Source of the DNA: Rossellomorea vietnamensis
GTDB lineage: Bacteria; Bacillota; Bacilli; Bacillales; Bacillaceae_B
DNA length: 64,000 nt
Assembly: GCF_008180415.1 (NCBI RefSeq)
Contig: NZ_VTEI01000002.1
Coordinates: 1 to 64,000, forward strand
Direction of reading: 5' to 3'
Shown here: positions 9,826-18,395 of the stretch, one piece after another
How the letters are laid out: every line of letters starts with the position of its first letter
Position numbering within the stretch: position 1 is the first letter of the stretch
Notes under the pieces: generated by a model
Databases searched by the model: none
What the model was told of the DNA's origin: nothing
What the model saw: only the letters and a program-made list of their open reading frames with translations
Translations under genes and position numbers: made by a program

Positions 9826-10142
9826 GGTTCCTTGTCCCGGAAGTAAGTAATTCATAAAAACGGTTCAGTCCATTTGGCTCATTTCTGAATACCTCTGTTT
9901 TAATACATCCAGTCTCCCGATCCCCTCATATACATAAAAATAAGCAAGTGATTTATATCATCCGCTCCCAACCAAACCTTTATATTAATTTTTTCATCAC
10001 TTGACGGAGGTTCCCTCAGAATATGACACAGTTTTGCTTGAAGACAAACAAGAGATTTTACTTGCTCTGCCATCTTTCTTACCGACTTGCGCCAATGAAT
10101 TTACCAGGCTCCGCCAACGTGTTTACCAATAGAAGTATGTTC
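9826..10142 (+). repeat. Dispersed repeat C, copy 1 (about 310 bp)
   Basis: This stretch is repeated in the same orientation at 10746-11073 with roughly 85 percent identity by eye, and partly at 12322-12480. It opens with a TTCCTTGTCCC-type motif and ends with TTACCAATAGAAGTATG. No convincing coding frame is shared by the copies, so it is probably a non-coding or decayed mobile unit. Confidence 0.75.
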
Positions 10143-10152
10143 ATGGTTTTAT

Positions 10153-10198
10153 AAAAGAAGTCTAATCCTACTGATCTTTACTGAGGAATTAGGCTTAG
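10153..10198. repeat. Hairpin repeat, AAGTCTAATCC type
   Basis: AAGTCTAATCCT pairs with AGGAATTAGGCTT across a 15-base loop. It belongs with the hairpins at 5931 and 61773. Confidence 0.55.
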
Positions 10199-10343
10199 GT
10201 TATCACACTGTGCTAATTATGGATTAATATCTTCTATCGAATCGTTTCATTGAACTGTTGAGTATTAGCTGAATTTTTCTGTATAATTTTTAAGCCTTGA
10301 GAGAGGATATTCCTTATAATCACATAAGGAGGAAGGATTTTCA

Positions 10344-10538
10344 ATGTCCGAGGTGACTAATAATAATACTACTAATAATAATGGCTTGAGCACTGCAAAC
10401 AAAGTAAACCTTTCAGGTATTGGTATTGGAGCAATTGTCCTTACTACTGTTTACACAGCTATTTTAGCTTCCCAACTACTGGCTACAAAGCACAAGGTCG
10501 ATTATCTTTACTACAAAGAAATAACTCAAAATAAATAG
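10344..10538 (+). CDS. Small single-span membrane protein
   Basis: A 64-residue protein. The first 20 residues are rich in Asn and Thr. One hydrophobic span follows (about residues 24-45, SGIGIGAIVLTTVYTAILAS) and a short basic tail. The start has a strong AAGGAGGAAGG site eight bases upstream and the gene is followed at once by an intrinsic terminator, so it is very likely expressed. I do not recognise the family. Confidence 0.75.
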   Translation: MSEVTNNNTTNNNGLSTANKVNLSGIGIGAIVLTTVYTAILASQLLATKHKVDYLYYKEITQNK

Positions 10539-10546
10539 ATTAAATT

Positions 10547-10574
10547 AACGGTGAACTCTTTCACCGTTTTTATT
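10547..10574 (+). terminator. Intrinsic terminator of the small membrane gene
   Basis: AACGGTGA pairs with TTTCACCGTT and is followed by TTTTATTATT. Confidence 0.85.
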
Positions 10575-10637
10575 ATTCCTCCCTGGGCATAAGTTCAAAG
10601 TTGGAGGCTACTACGTAAAACAATCATTATTCATGTA

Positions 10638-10680
10638 GTGGTAAACAGTCTGTCATTCTGTGATACACTTTTTGTTATTA
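10638..10680 (+). repeat. Dispersed repeat A, copy 2
   Basis: GGTAAACAGTCTGTCATTCT then GTGATACACTTTTTGTTATT, nearly the same as copies at 1399 and 54939. Here it directly abuts a repeat B copy. Confidence 0.7.
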
Positions 10681-10685
10681 GGAAG

Positions 10686-10712
10686 TAAACCGGATAGTCA
10701 GTGTGACAGTGT
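10686..10712 (+). repeat. Dispersed repeat B, copy 2
   Basis: AACCGGATAGTCAGTGTGAC followed by AGTG, a variant of the repeat B core with one change in the palindrome. Confidence 0.65.
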
Positions 10713-10745
10713 TGATATCCTGAAGAAGGCAGCAATCCGGGGAGA

Positions 10746-11073
10746 CAGAGGGACAGGTTCATTGTCCCCGAAGTAAGTAATTCATCAAAACGGTTTATTT
10801 CAAATGGCTCATTTCTGAATACCCTCTGTTTTAATACAGCCATACTTGCGCGCTCATGCACACAAAAAAAGAAGCAAATGACCAATATCATCCGCTCCCA
10901 AGCAAACCTTTAAATTGATTTTTTCATCACTTGAAGGAAGTTTCCTTCTGAATATGGCACAAGTTTTCTTGAAGACAGCCAAGAGATATTACCTGCTCTG
11001 CCATCTTTCTTACCGGCTTACGCCAAGGAATTTACCAGGCTGCGCCTACGTGTTTACCAATAGAAGTATGCTG
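10746..11073 (+). repeat. Dispersed repeat C, copy 2
   Basis: Near-full-length second copy of the element at 9826-10142. It starts at the inverted motif GGGACAGGTTCATTGTCCC and ends at the same TTACCAATAGAAGTATG. Confidence 0.75.
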
Positions 11074-11173
11074 TTCCCAACCTAGCTAGTTATGGATTCA
11101 TTTTTTTGAATAGCTTATTTATACTGTGAACCAATATCCTGTTTATAACAATTCAGCTGAAATCGAGCTAGCT

Positions 11174-12244
11174 TCATTCTTTCAGTCTTTTCAATTCCAC
11201 TTTTCCAATAGTAAAGTAAAATGGCGAAGGAAAAGGCGGACGTTTCCCTTTCATTAATTTTGATAATGAAATATTTAACCAGTTACGTTTTTGGTGTATG
11301 CCCGTAAAGAATAAATATAATTTGTCCTGATCCTGTTTCGATTCACCATAGCAACCGTTGGGATAGCCTATTCCATTCCTATACCATTCCGCACCTTCAT
11401 CACAATCCAAAATTAACTTAGGGGAACGAGACCAATTTCCACGGTCTCCATTTGGTTCGGCACCTTCTAGCAGCCAGAGACCTTGTTTAGGAAATGGGTG
11501 CCTGCCATATAAATTTGTACTTCTACAAACAGCCATTCCATAACCGCCCCGATAAGACTTGTGGATTGTTGCATCGTAGTAATTTTCATCTTCATTAAAT
11601 AAGGTTTTAGGTTGGGACCAATTGTGCAGCCCATCGTCGCTTTCAACGTATTTAACACAATATTGAGGAGTCCCCTTCTTTCCAGTTTCCTTCTTAGTAG
11701 TTACATACCACATTCTCCACTTTCCCTCTATGTAGCTTACTTTTGATTCAAGAACATTGGGACTTTCTTTCGTTCCCGCTAGAATTCGTGTGGGATGACG
11801 CTTCCAAACACCTTCTCTTTTTTCTATGACTCCGATGGAATAGGGGGATGTATTATCCACCACTTTTCTTGATCCTCTACCAGTATAATACACGCGTTCA
11901 ACGATATCCCCATCCGTACCTCTTCCGGAAACATAAAATGGTGTATGAAAACCAAAGTAATCCCAGCTTCCTTTCTCTGAGTTTTCGAATATTGGATTTG
12001 CCTTTTTGGGATGCCCTGATTGAGTCGTAATTTTCCATTCATTAGAGCTGAGTGTTTTCCCCTCAGGAAGGGTTGCGGTAAAAATATTATTTTTAAAATT
12101 AGTTTGAAATCCACTAATAAACATCCACCATTGGTTTTTAATTTTTACAACATGAGGATCACCAAAACCTAATACGTTATGTATATCACCATATCCATCT
12201 ACTTGATCAAACAACTTTATTGGCGCATTTATTAAAAAGTTCAT
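11174..12244 (-). CDS. Five-bladed beta-propeller protein, glycosidase-like
   Basis: A protein of about 356 residues. It has the early FGDPHVVKIKNQWWMF segment, then repeated W/Y-rich blades (ESKVSYIEGKWRMWYV, YDATIHKSYRGGYGMAV, KLYLFFTG). This arrangement is typical of five-bladed propellers of the GH43/GH32/GH62 superfamily and of uncharacterised relatives. There is no signal peptide, so it would act in the cytoplasm. The ATG at 12244 is preferred to the upstream TTG because AAGGGGAT lies at the right distance. The substrate is unknown and catalytic acids cannot be assigned with confidence. It stands alone between repeats. Confidence 0.65.
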   Translation of the reverse strand: MNFLINAPIKLFDQVDGYGDIHNVLGFGDPHVVKIKNQWWMFISGFQTNFKNNIFTATLPEGKTLSSNEWKITTQSGHPKKANPIFENSEKGSWDYFGFHTPFYVSGRGTDGDIVERVYYTGRGSRKVVDNTSPYSIGVIEKREGVWKRHPTRILAGTKESPNVLESKVSYIEGKWRMWYVTTKKETGKKGTPQYCVKYVESDDGLHNWSQPKTLFNEDENYYDATIHKSYRGGYGMAVCRSTNLYGRHPFPKQGLWLLEGAEPNGDRGNWSRSPKLILDCDEGAEWYRNGIGYPNGCYGESKQDQDKLYLFFTGIHQKRNWLNISLSKLMKGKRPPFPSPFYFTIGKVELKRLKE

Positions 12245-12321
12245 GTACAATCCCCTTTAAAGTATCGTTTACTTGTATCATTTCCACTATGTAACTAATT
12301 AAACTAGTACAATCACTGAGA

Positions 12322-12480
12322 AAGAAGTTCCTTGTCCCACTCAATCCCGAATTCCCTCGATTTTAATACATCCATACTCGCCATCCCCCTTCTTTACAAA
12401 AAAAAGAAGCAAATGATCTATATCATCCGCTTCCAAGCAAACCTTTGTATTTTTTTTACATCACTTGACGGAGGTTTTAA
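12322..12480 (+). repeat. Dispersed repeat C, partial copy 3
   Basis: Matches the first half of the C copies at 9826 and 10746 (TTAATACATCCATACTCGCC, TATATCATCCGCTTCCAAGC, CATCACTTGACGGAGG), then runs directly into repeat B at 12493. Confidence 0.65.
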
Positions 12481-12492
12481 CATCCACTATTT

Positions 12493-12523
12493 TCGACATA
12501 AACCGGGTAGTCACTGTGACAGC
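12493..12523 (+). repeat. Dispersed repeat B, copy 3
   Basis: TTCGACATAAACCGGGTAGT then CACTGTGACAG. The stop codon of the membrane gene at 12511 lies inside this repeat: its last codons CTG TCA CAG TGA are repeat sequence. Confidence 0.75.
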
Positions 12524-13029
12524 GTTTTTACTCCATCACTGATTATAAATTTATAAAAATACACCAGCGCAGTTTGAGTAAAGAGGTAAATGGGGAAGGA
12601 AAAAAATAACTCATATCCATTTTTATATATAAACACACCCACCTTTACATTTACATATTCAAACGCTATACCCATTAGAGACCAAGCAAGGATATAAAGC
12701 AAAAGCCGGATATTCTTAATTTTCCATTTTTCCATTATATATATAAAGAAGTAGCCGAAGGGCCCATATAAAAGATAGGCTACTAAATCCATATCAGTAT
12801 ACTTTTCACCATCCATAATATCATAATAATCATAGGGTGATGCACCTAGTGTATTATCAAATAAACCAGCAACGACAATCCCCCACATAATGAGTAAAAA
12901 AGAGATCATCCGGTTTCGGAAAGGACTTTTTATGGTGAAAATAAGACCGTATAAAACAATAATTAAACTTATTACAAAAATGTCATTTAGACCAAAACGT
13001 TCCTCTACCAACAAGAATGAACCTTCCAT
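12511..13029 (-). CDS. Multi-pass membrane protein, CBO0543-like, second gene of pair
   Basis: About 172 residues with five hydrophobic spans. It contains DNTLGASPYDYYD, YLLYGPFGYFFIY and a C-terminal YKNGYELFFSFPIYL motif. The protein at 55850-56371 has the same landmarks (GVMPFDLYD, YGAYPAFGYLF, YTGWKIVYSLPVY), so the two are paralogues. The start is the ATG at 13029, which overlaps the upstream stop as TAATG, giving coupled translation. The C-terminus LSQ-stop is supplied by repeat B, suggesting the original 3' end was replaced. Function unknown. Confidence 0.7.
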   Translation of the reverse strand: MEGSFLLVEERFGLNDIFVISLIIVLYGLIFTIKSPFRNRMISFLLIMWGIVVAGLFDNTLGASPYDYYDIMDGEKYTDMDLVAYLLYGPFGYFFIYIMEKWKIKNIRLLLYILAWSLMGIAFEYVNVKVGVFIYKNGYELFFSFPIYLFTQTALVYFYKFIISDGVKTLSQ

Positions 13030-13487
13030 TAAGTCCACCCCAGTCTTTTAAAAACCTTATGACACAGAAACCCCAGTATCATCAATAGTGTTACAAATAA
13101 CAAAGAAAAATGGATGGACCATTTAGCATATGTCACAAGCTCTTCACTTGTATTAAACCACTCAAAAGTTCCAATTAAAAGAAGCATGCCAACAGCCTGC
13201 ATGAACCTTGCAATCATTCCTGTTGTATTGAATACCAATACAAAGAAAAATGTTAATACTAATGGAACAACGAAACATTTGTATAGAGTATAAGCTATAT
13301 ACTTACTGGGATCATCATTAAAACTGATAGCTTTAAATATAGCAGCCACTATTTCATATAAGTGGCTGTTCATTAAAGTGAAGAAAAGAAAGTAAAAACC
13401 TATTTCCCTATTACTTATGGACCTTTTAATAAAAGCCAATAAACCAACAACCAGCCAGCACGTTACTAAATATACAGCTAAAACCAT
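13029..13487 (-). CDS. Multi-pass membrane protein, first gene of pair
   Basis: About 152 residues, mostly hydrophobic, with four to five spans. The ATG at 13487 has AAGGGTGATTC directly upstream, so it is preferred to the GTG nine bases earlier. It is coupled to the next gene by a one-base overlap. A gene of similar size and composition occupies the same place in the pair at 55384-56371, although direct similarity is weak. No functional motif is seen. Confidence 0.65.
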   Translation of the reverse strand: MVLAVYLVTCWLVVGLLAFIKRSISNREIGFYFLFFTLMNSHLYEIVAAIFKAISFNDDPSKYIAYTLYKCFVVPLVLTFFFVLVFNTTGMIARFMQAVGMLLLIGTFEWFNTSEELVTYAKWSIHFSLLFVTLLMILGFLCHKVFKRLGWT

Positions 13488-14081
13488 ATGAATCACCCTT
13501 AATCTTTAGATCCCCTGCTCCTTAAAAAGAGTACCCACCAAGGATTAACATGAATAGTTGGTCATCGCCAATATAAATGATGTTTACTTGGGCTCTGTTT
13601 ACGTAATAATTGGTTTAGTATGTACATTATTCATTTTCTTCATTATCTTGATACAATATACAGATTTTAAAAATGAACCAGTCTCTCTGTCCCATGTCAC
13701 ATATTCATCCTCAGTAAATTCTCAGTGCATAATCCCCTCTTCACAGGGTTTTATGAAAAGATAACTCTCTCCTGTCAAACGCATGTTTTCCTTAACCGAC
13801 TACCCCTTTAACTTTATGCAAAACTCCATCAGCAGCTCTCAAATTTCCCCTTAAACTCTGTCACAGTGACACTACCCGGATGCTCCTCAGCCACTACATA
13901 GCTTTTAAGACAAACGGTGATGAATTGTCGGCAGTATTATCTTCATATGTGATCCATTCTCTTCTAAAGAATACTGTCCGCCAAAATCAGTATAGAATAG
14001 AAACAAAGTTTACGAAAAGAGCCTCTGAAATAATAAAATCCCAGCGGTACTATCTATACCACTAGGATTAAGGACTAACGA
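13488..14081. other. Intergenic stretch (0.6 kb), no supported gene
   Basis: It holds the upstream region of the membrane pair and an inverted copy of repeat B (13857-13880). A plus-strand frame near 13558-13764 encodes one hydrophobic span but lacks a usable start. Confidence 0.5.
13857..13880 (-). repeat. Dispersed repeat B, inverted copy
   Basis: CTGTCACAGTGACACTACCC is the reverse complement of the repeat B core with one extra base pair. Confidence 0.6.
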
Positions 14082-14888
14082 TTATAAGTTTTCAATTTTT
14101 TTCACATCTTCATGGGATAACACGAAATCGAAAAGCTCTAGATTAGATGCCTGATTTTCACGGTTGTGAGATTTAGGAATAACGACCACACCACGTTGAA
14201 TTTGGTATTTTAGTAGTACTTGCGCGCCAGATTTTTTGTAGGCTTCACCGATTTCATCCAACACTTCTTTTTGATGGGCATCGGCTTTCATAGGTCCCCA
14301 TGCAACTGGTGTAATGCCCTCTTCTTTTAATAAAGCAAGGAGATCTTTGTTCGGTTCTTTTAGATTAATTTGGATTTGATTAACAGCTGGCTTCACTTTG
14401 GCAAACTCTTTCAATTCTTCTAGATGATTTTTTCCAAAGTTTGAAACACCGATTGCTTTTAGTTTGCCCGCTTCGTAATATTCTTCAAAGACTTCCCACG
14501 TGTTTTTAAGTTGGACTTTATCCTCGATAGGAAAGTGAATAAGAAGCAGGTCGAGATAGTCCGTTTGAAAGTTTTTTAGACTGTTATCGATCGCTGCTCG
14601 AGTAGCTTCCTTTGAAGAAGTATATTCTTCATCAGCTGGAACTTTTGTGGTAATAAATAACTCTTCTCGAGGCACTGTGCTCTCTGCTAAAACCCTTCCG
14701 ACAAGTTCTTCGTTTCGATACATGATGGCTGCGTCTATTGAACGGTAACCCAACTGAAGTGCTGATACAAGTTCAGGAATTTCATTTGTAACCGACCCGT
14801 TATACTCATTATTTACTTTCCCATACGTATTTGTACCAGTACCGACAATTGGCATTTTCAACCCATTATTAAGTGTTATGTATTCCAT
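14082..14888 (-). CDS. Aldo/keto reductase
   Basis: About 268 residues with the full AKR signature set: LNNGLKMPIVGTG, the GYRSIDAAIMYRNE segment with catalytic Asp52 and Tyr57, FITTKVP with Lys82 and DYLDLLLIHFP with His118. The coenzyme-binding VIPKSHNRENQASNLE segment is near the C-terminus. Such enzymes reduce aldehydes or ketones with NADPH in the cytosol; the substrate is not evident. The ATG at 14888 is chosen over the GTG at 14900 because GAGGGAG upstream fits it better. Confidence 0.92.
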   Translation of the reverse strand: MEYITLNNGLKMPIVGTGTNTYGKVNNEYNGSVTNEIPELVSALQLGYRSIDAAIMYRNEELVGRVLAESTVPREELFITTKVPADEEYTSSKEATRAAIDNSLKNFQTDYLDLLLIHFPIEDKVQLKNTWEVFEEYYEAGKLKAIGVSNFGKNHLEELKEFAKVKPAVNQIQINLKEPNKDLLALLKEEGITPVAWGPMKADAHQKEVLDEIGEAYKKSGAQVLLKYQIQRGVVVIPKSHNRENQASNLELFDFVLSHEDVKKIENL

Positions 14889-15393
14889 ATTTTTAAGCAC
14901 TCCCTCTGTATACTGTAATTTTCAGCTTACAAAGTACATCATATCAAATATGGGAATTTTCAAAAAGAAATCTGTATTAGGGCATAATTCTATTTAGAAC
15001 AAAGCCCCCAGGTCTTAGCACATTTGAAGAATTCAAGAGATATACAACTTGGCCTTCCTGGATAGGCAGCCCCTATGTGAATGGTAAGTCAATAAAAAAG
15101 GAGGTTTTCGCAAAAAATTTGGCTATTTTAAAAGTAATGGATTTCCGCTCCACGTGAAAATGAGGAGGAGATAAAACAGCATTCAAAAGCAACAATCTTT
15201 TAGAAAAGAGCCATAAAAAAAGACCACTTATGAAGTGATCGAGGTTAAAATACATATTTAGCACCAATATTCTTATACAGTGGTACAACAGGGGCTTACA
15301 AATTTCTATAAACATCATCACTCGTGTATTCCCTCAGAATACCTTCTACAACGTAATATAAATCCACCCTCTAAACAATGGTGTCGTGTTGTG
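14889..15393. other. Intergenic stretch with a terminator, no gene
   Basis: The stretch holds the AKR ribosome site, about 170 bases of featureless sequence and the minus-strand terminator at 15213-15241 that follows the GNAT gene. Confidence 0.55.
15213..15241 (-). terminator. Intrinsic terminator downstream of the GNAT gene
   Basis: On the minus strand GATCACTT-CAT-AAGTGGTC is followed by seven T. The same hairpin sequence recurs at 23877-23909. Confidence 0.75.
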
Positions 15394-15837
15394 TTATTTT
15401 TGCAGCAGCATATCGACGTGAGGGATATTATCTTCTAAATAGGTTTCAGATATGGCCTGAAAACCAAAAGAACCATAGAATTTCCTTAAATAATCTTGGG
15501 CTTGAATTTTTACAGTTATTTCATTTAACTCTTCTTGGATAAACTCCAGCCCTTTTTTTATAAGTTCCTCTGCAATTCCTTGGCCCCTGAATTCTTTCTT
15601 TACAAAAACTCTTCCAATAGAAACTTCTTGATAAGAAACACCTGCTGGTAAAATCCTTAAATAAGCAATGATTTCTCCGTCGTCTTCTTTAAAAAGATGA
15701 TATGAAAAAGGATCTTTACCATCAACTTCGAGGTAGGGACAATTTTGTTCAACCACAAAAACTAAAGTTCTTTCTTTTAAAAGATTATATAATTCACTAT
15801 TTGTTAGCTCGTCGAATTTTTTTAAATTCCAACTCAT
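15394..15837 (-). CDS. GNAT N-acetyltransferase, ElaA-like
   Basis: A 147-residue GNAT protein. It begins with WNLKKFDELTNSELYNLLK.R..VFVVEQNCPYLEVDGKD, which is typical of the ElaA subgroup. The acetyl-CoA pyrophosphate loop is GRVFVKKEFRGQGIAEELI, and the C-terminus has FYGSFGFQ. The start is supported by AGAGGTGAAATTC. Its acyl acceptor is unknown. It stands alone, ahead of the defence island. Confidence 0.88.
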   Translation of the reverse strand: MSWNLKKFDELTNSELYNLLKERTLVFVVEQNCPYLEVDGKDPFSYHLFKEDDGEIIAYLRILPAGVSYQEVSIGRVFVKKEFRGQGIAEELIKKGLEFIQEELNEITVKIQAQDYLRKFYGSFGFQAISETYLEDNIPHVDMLLQK

Positions 15838-15979
15838 TGAATTTCACCTCTTATTTGGCAAATGCACAAGCACCTGATGCTGTCGTTCTGGCTGCTTTTA
15901 TCATATCATTTATCTTTTCTTAAATGAACTAACAGGGAATTGCTTGAAGTGAAACTCATCAAAATCATAATTCCCATCA

Positions 15980-16004
15980 TGGTAAACAGTCTGTCAATCT
16001 TTGG
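15980..16004 (+). repeat. Dispersed repeat A, partial copy 3
   Basis: GGTAAACAGTCTGTCAATCT matches the start of repeat A; the similarity ends after about 22 bases. Confidence 0.55.
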
Positions 16005-16070
16005 CTAATCGTTCTTTGACTGACTTCTTCAAGGTGAAGTTCTAGAATCTTTCGGCAATTAACCATAAAA

Positions 16071-16134
16071 ATGCCTCCTGATATAATAATGTCATGCTGC
16101 TAGCATGTAGGGTTATTATACAGGAGGCTTTCAT
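16071..16134. repeat. 64-bp imperfect inverted repeat
   Basis: Outer arms GCCTCCTG and CAGGAGGC, middle arms ATAATAAT and GTTATTAT and apex CATGCT/AGCATG form one long hairpin. It could be a terminator or the end of a small non-autonomous element. Confidence 0.65.
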
Positions 16135-16272
16135 TTATTCCATTTATAGTGGTCCTACATTCCAGCACTGGGTGGCTCTTTTCTCCGCATTGACTGGCTC
16201 AAAACTCCGCAGAAGTAGCTCATTTCAACTGCAATAATCAAGGAAAACCTTAATTGTATAACATGTACTATA

Positions 16273-16303
16273 TTCGACATAAACCGGGTAGTCACAGTGA
16301 CAG
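16273..16303 (+). repeat. Dispersed repeat B, copy at island edge
   Basis: TTCGACATAAACCGGGTAGT then CACAGTGACAG. It lies 30 bases past the stop of the first defence gene. An inverted, degenerate B copy is at 47051. Confidence 0.7.
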
Positions 16304-16332
16304 AAACTAAGAGGTGGATTTCTCTGCTAGCC

Positions 16333-18165
16333 TTAGCTTTCTGATATCTTGCTTAATGACCATTTAGAATATTTTTCATCGTACTCTATAATTACTGCAC
16401 GCATTTCTTCTCCCTCCGTCACAAAATCATTTAAGTTATGAATATAAGTATCTGCTATCTTACTGATATGAATATATCCAGGAAGCTTCTTGCCAAAGTA
16501 ACCTATGGATCCATTAACAAATGATTTTGTTATTGCCTTAACCTCAAAAGAAACTACATCACCTATTTGTGGATTTTCGTATCTTTTCATATTATAATCC
16601 TGCCTCTTACCAACAGATAAAGCACTCTGAAGAGCTTGATGTATCATAATTCTCCATTCATCTGCAATGATAAGTCTATCATCACCTTTATGTTGCCATC
16701 TATACATTTGAGATGCAGGAAAGAAATTCCCAATTAATCCGAGTCTGTATAAATCATTTAAAACAGCATTAAAATTTGTATCCATAATACTGTTTCCAAA
16801 GAATTTTGTTACTCTATTCCTTAACTGGTTTACAGAAAATATTGATTTGTAACCTGTTAACACATTTATAATGTCTTCTATTTGTTCTGAAGTATATAAA
16901 GCTCTCATTTCTTCCCTAATTTCATTTAAACTATCTATAGAATATTGTTTATGTAAACTAGAAAAAACTGACTGGGAGAAAGACGTGCTATCATTATTTA
17001 TGCTGTTTTGAGCAGATATGATAAACCTTACTATATCCCTTGGTTTATGCCAGCTGTTATTGAGTACATAATTTGAGGGCTCAATATCATGAATTTTTTC
17101 TGGAAACCACTGAGCAATAATTTCTTTATCACTTCTAAGACTTTCATCATCTTCAGACTCACTTATAGCAATTCTTCTTAATAAAATTTGCATTATAGGA
17201 TGACTGAATGAATTAGTATTGTTATAATTCCATATTAGAGGTATCTCAAAACCAGATGTAACTTTATTCAGTTCTTTAGTTACTATAAACCTGGAAATGG
17301 CATTTACAATCTCAGATCTTATAGAACAAATTACTTTTATATTACTCATATTTGATGAAGAAAAAATTGAGTTAAACCTCTTAATTGTAAAAATCAAATC
17401 TCTAATTAAATATAAATCTCTCTTAAATACTTGGGCATCTCCGTAATATGCTTCAAGTTCGTCTACAAAGATATGATATGGTATATCTGTCTTTGAAACT
17501 TTTGTTAAAGCAACTTCTGCATCATCAACTAGCTTTACAAAACTTGAGTAGTTATTTTGAGGTGAACCATTATTAAGATCCACTTCCATCTCAGGTGCAA
17601 TTGAAGCGCCTGTAGAATCATTAAAGGGAATAGCTAATTTTACCCTATTAGGTATTACACTTTTCTTTATATTAATTGGTCCTTTAATTTTTGAAACGAT
17701 TTTTTTAAAACTACTCCATTGTTCATCATCCTCAAATAACCCACCATTAAATTCTTCATTATCCGCAACTATTCTCTTAAAAAATAACCATCTCCAAATA
17801 TATTCAAATTCTGAATTATTAAGCAGTGTATCTTTATCTATCGTGATAGAGGATAATCCTCTTTTTGAAAATTTATCAAACTCTTCTTTTTTAAGTTCTG
17901 CAAACTCTTCCTTAAAGAAAACGAAAGAAGAGCATGCGCTTTCATCTCTCTCTCTAATCAAGTTATCCAAATAGAAAAGTAGTGCTGTTTTACCAGTTCC
18001 TTTAAATCCAGATATAAAACAATGATTTCCTGAGAGTAACAAATCAAAATCTATGTTCTGTGGCAATATAAATGTCTTAATAAAATCCGAGAGTCCATCA
18101 AAATTTATTTCATCTTTAGCATCAGGTTTTCCAGAGTAAATATTTTTTACAGTTATGCTTTTCAT
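16333..18165 (-). CDS. P-loop ATPase with C-terminal S1-like domain
   Basis: A 610-residue protein. Residues 53-60 are a Walker A motif (GFKGTGKT) and 231-238 a Walker B (HIFVDELE). The central part is helical, with an HKPRDIVRF segment resembling STAND/Sll1717-type ATPases (tentative). Residues about 533-610 look like an S1/OB fold (IGDVVSFEVKAIT, LPGYIHISKI, then KWSLSKIS), suggesting RNA or single-strand nucleic-acid binding. The start is supported by AAAGGGGGAG. It is transcribed after the two zinc-ribbon helicases, 230 bases downstream, and is clearly more AT-rich than they are. It may be a sensor or regulator subunit of that cluster; this is inference. Confidence 0.75.
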   Translation of the reverse strand: MKSITVKNIYSGKPDAKDEINFDGLSDFIKTFILPQNIDFDLLLSGNHCFISGFKGTGKTALLFYLDNLIRERDESACSSFVFFKEEFAELKKEEFDKFSKRGLSSITIDKDTLLNNSEFEYIWRWLFFKRIVADNEEFNGGLFEDDEQWSSFKKIVSKIKGPINIKKSVIPNRVKLAIPFNDSTGASIAPEMEVDLNNGSPQNNYSSFVKLVDDAEVALTKVSKTDIPYHIFVDELEAYYGDAQVFKRDLYLIRDLIFTIKRFNSIFSSSNMSNIKVICSIRSEIVNAISRFIVTKELNKVTSGFEIPLIWNYNNTNSFSHPIMQILLRRIAISESEDDESLRSDKEIIAQWFPEKIHDIEPSNYVLNNSWHKPRDIVRFIISAQNSINNDSTSFSQSVFSSLHKQYSIDSLNEIREEMRALYTSEQIEDIINVLTGYKSIFSVNQLRNRVTKFFGNSIMDTNFNAVLNDLYRLGLIGNFFPASQMYRWQHKGDDRLIIADEWRIMIHQALQSALSVGKRQDYNMKRYENPQIGDVVSFEVKAITKSFVNGSIGYFGKKLPGYIHISKIADTYIHNLNDFVTEGEEMRAVIIEYDEKYSKWSLSKISES

Positions 18166-18395
18166 AAAAGTCTCCCCCTTTATAGAGTAATTGATTAAGT
18201 ACTCTGATAGATTTAAGTGTCTGATGTAAGGAATAACAGATGTAATAAGGACATTGCGTCAGAATCTATGTTTTCAGACTGATTATTTACAGTTCCTTTA
18301 ATTTAACTATGAACATCAATAAATTAAAAAAGGTATTAATAAGATTTAATGCAGAGATAACGGCAGTACTAAAGTTTTAATTGCATTAACCTTTA

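Larger units (their letters stand above)
9784..10343. other. Intergenic stretch with repeat C and a hairpin
   Basis: Apart from the regulator's ribosome site, most of this stretch is repeat C copy 1 (9826-10142) followed by the hairpin at 10153-10198. The end holds the ribosome site (AAGGAGGAAGG) of the small gene at 10344. Confidence 0.6.
10575..11173. other. Intergenic stretch made of repeats A, B and C
   Basis: Repeat A copy 2 (10638-10680) is followed directly by repeat B copy 2 (10686-10712) and then repeat C copy 2 (10746-11073). No gene is supported. Confidence 0.65.
15838..16332. other. Intergenic stretch at the left edge of the defence island
   Basis: It carries repeat A copy 3 (15980-16004), a long hairpin (16071-16134), a stretch resembling the non-coding end of an IS21-like element (about 16150-16230, uncertain) and repeat B (16273-16303) right before the first defence gene's stop. 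Confidence 0.55.

Noticed and set aside
10631..10891. 86-codon minus-strand frame
   Set aside because: It spans repeats A, B and part of C, lacks a ribosome site and is not kept in the other repeat copies.
13558..13764. 68-codon plus-strand frame with one hydrophobic span
   Set aside because: Only a TTG start without a nearby ribosome site; the span is plausible, so it could be a relic.
15073..15321. 82-codon minus-strand frame
   Set aside because: It overlaps the intrinsic terminator at 15213-15241.
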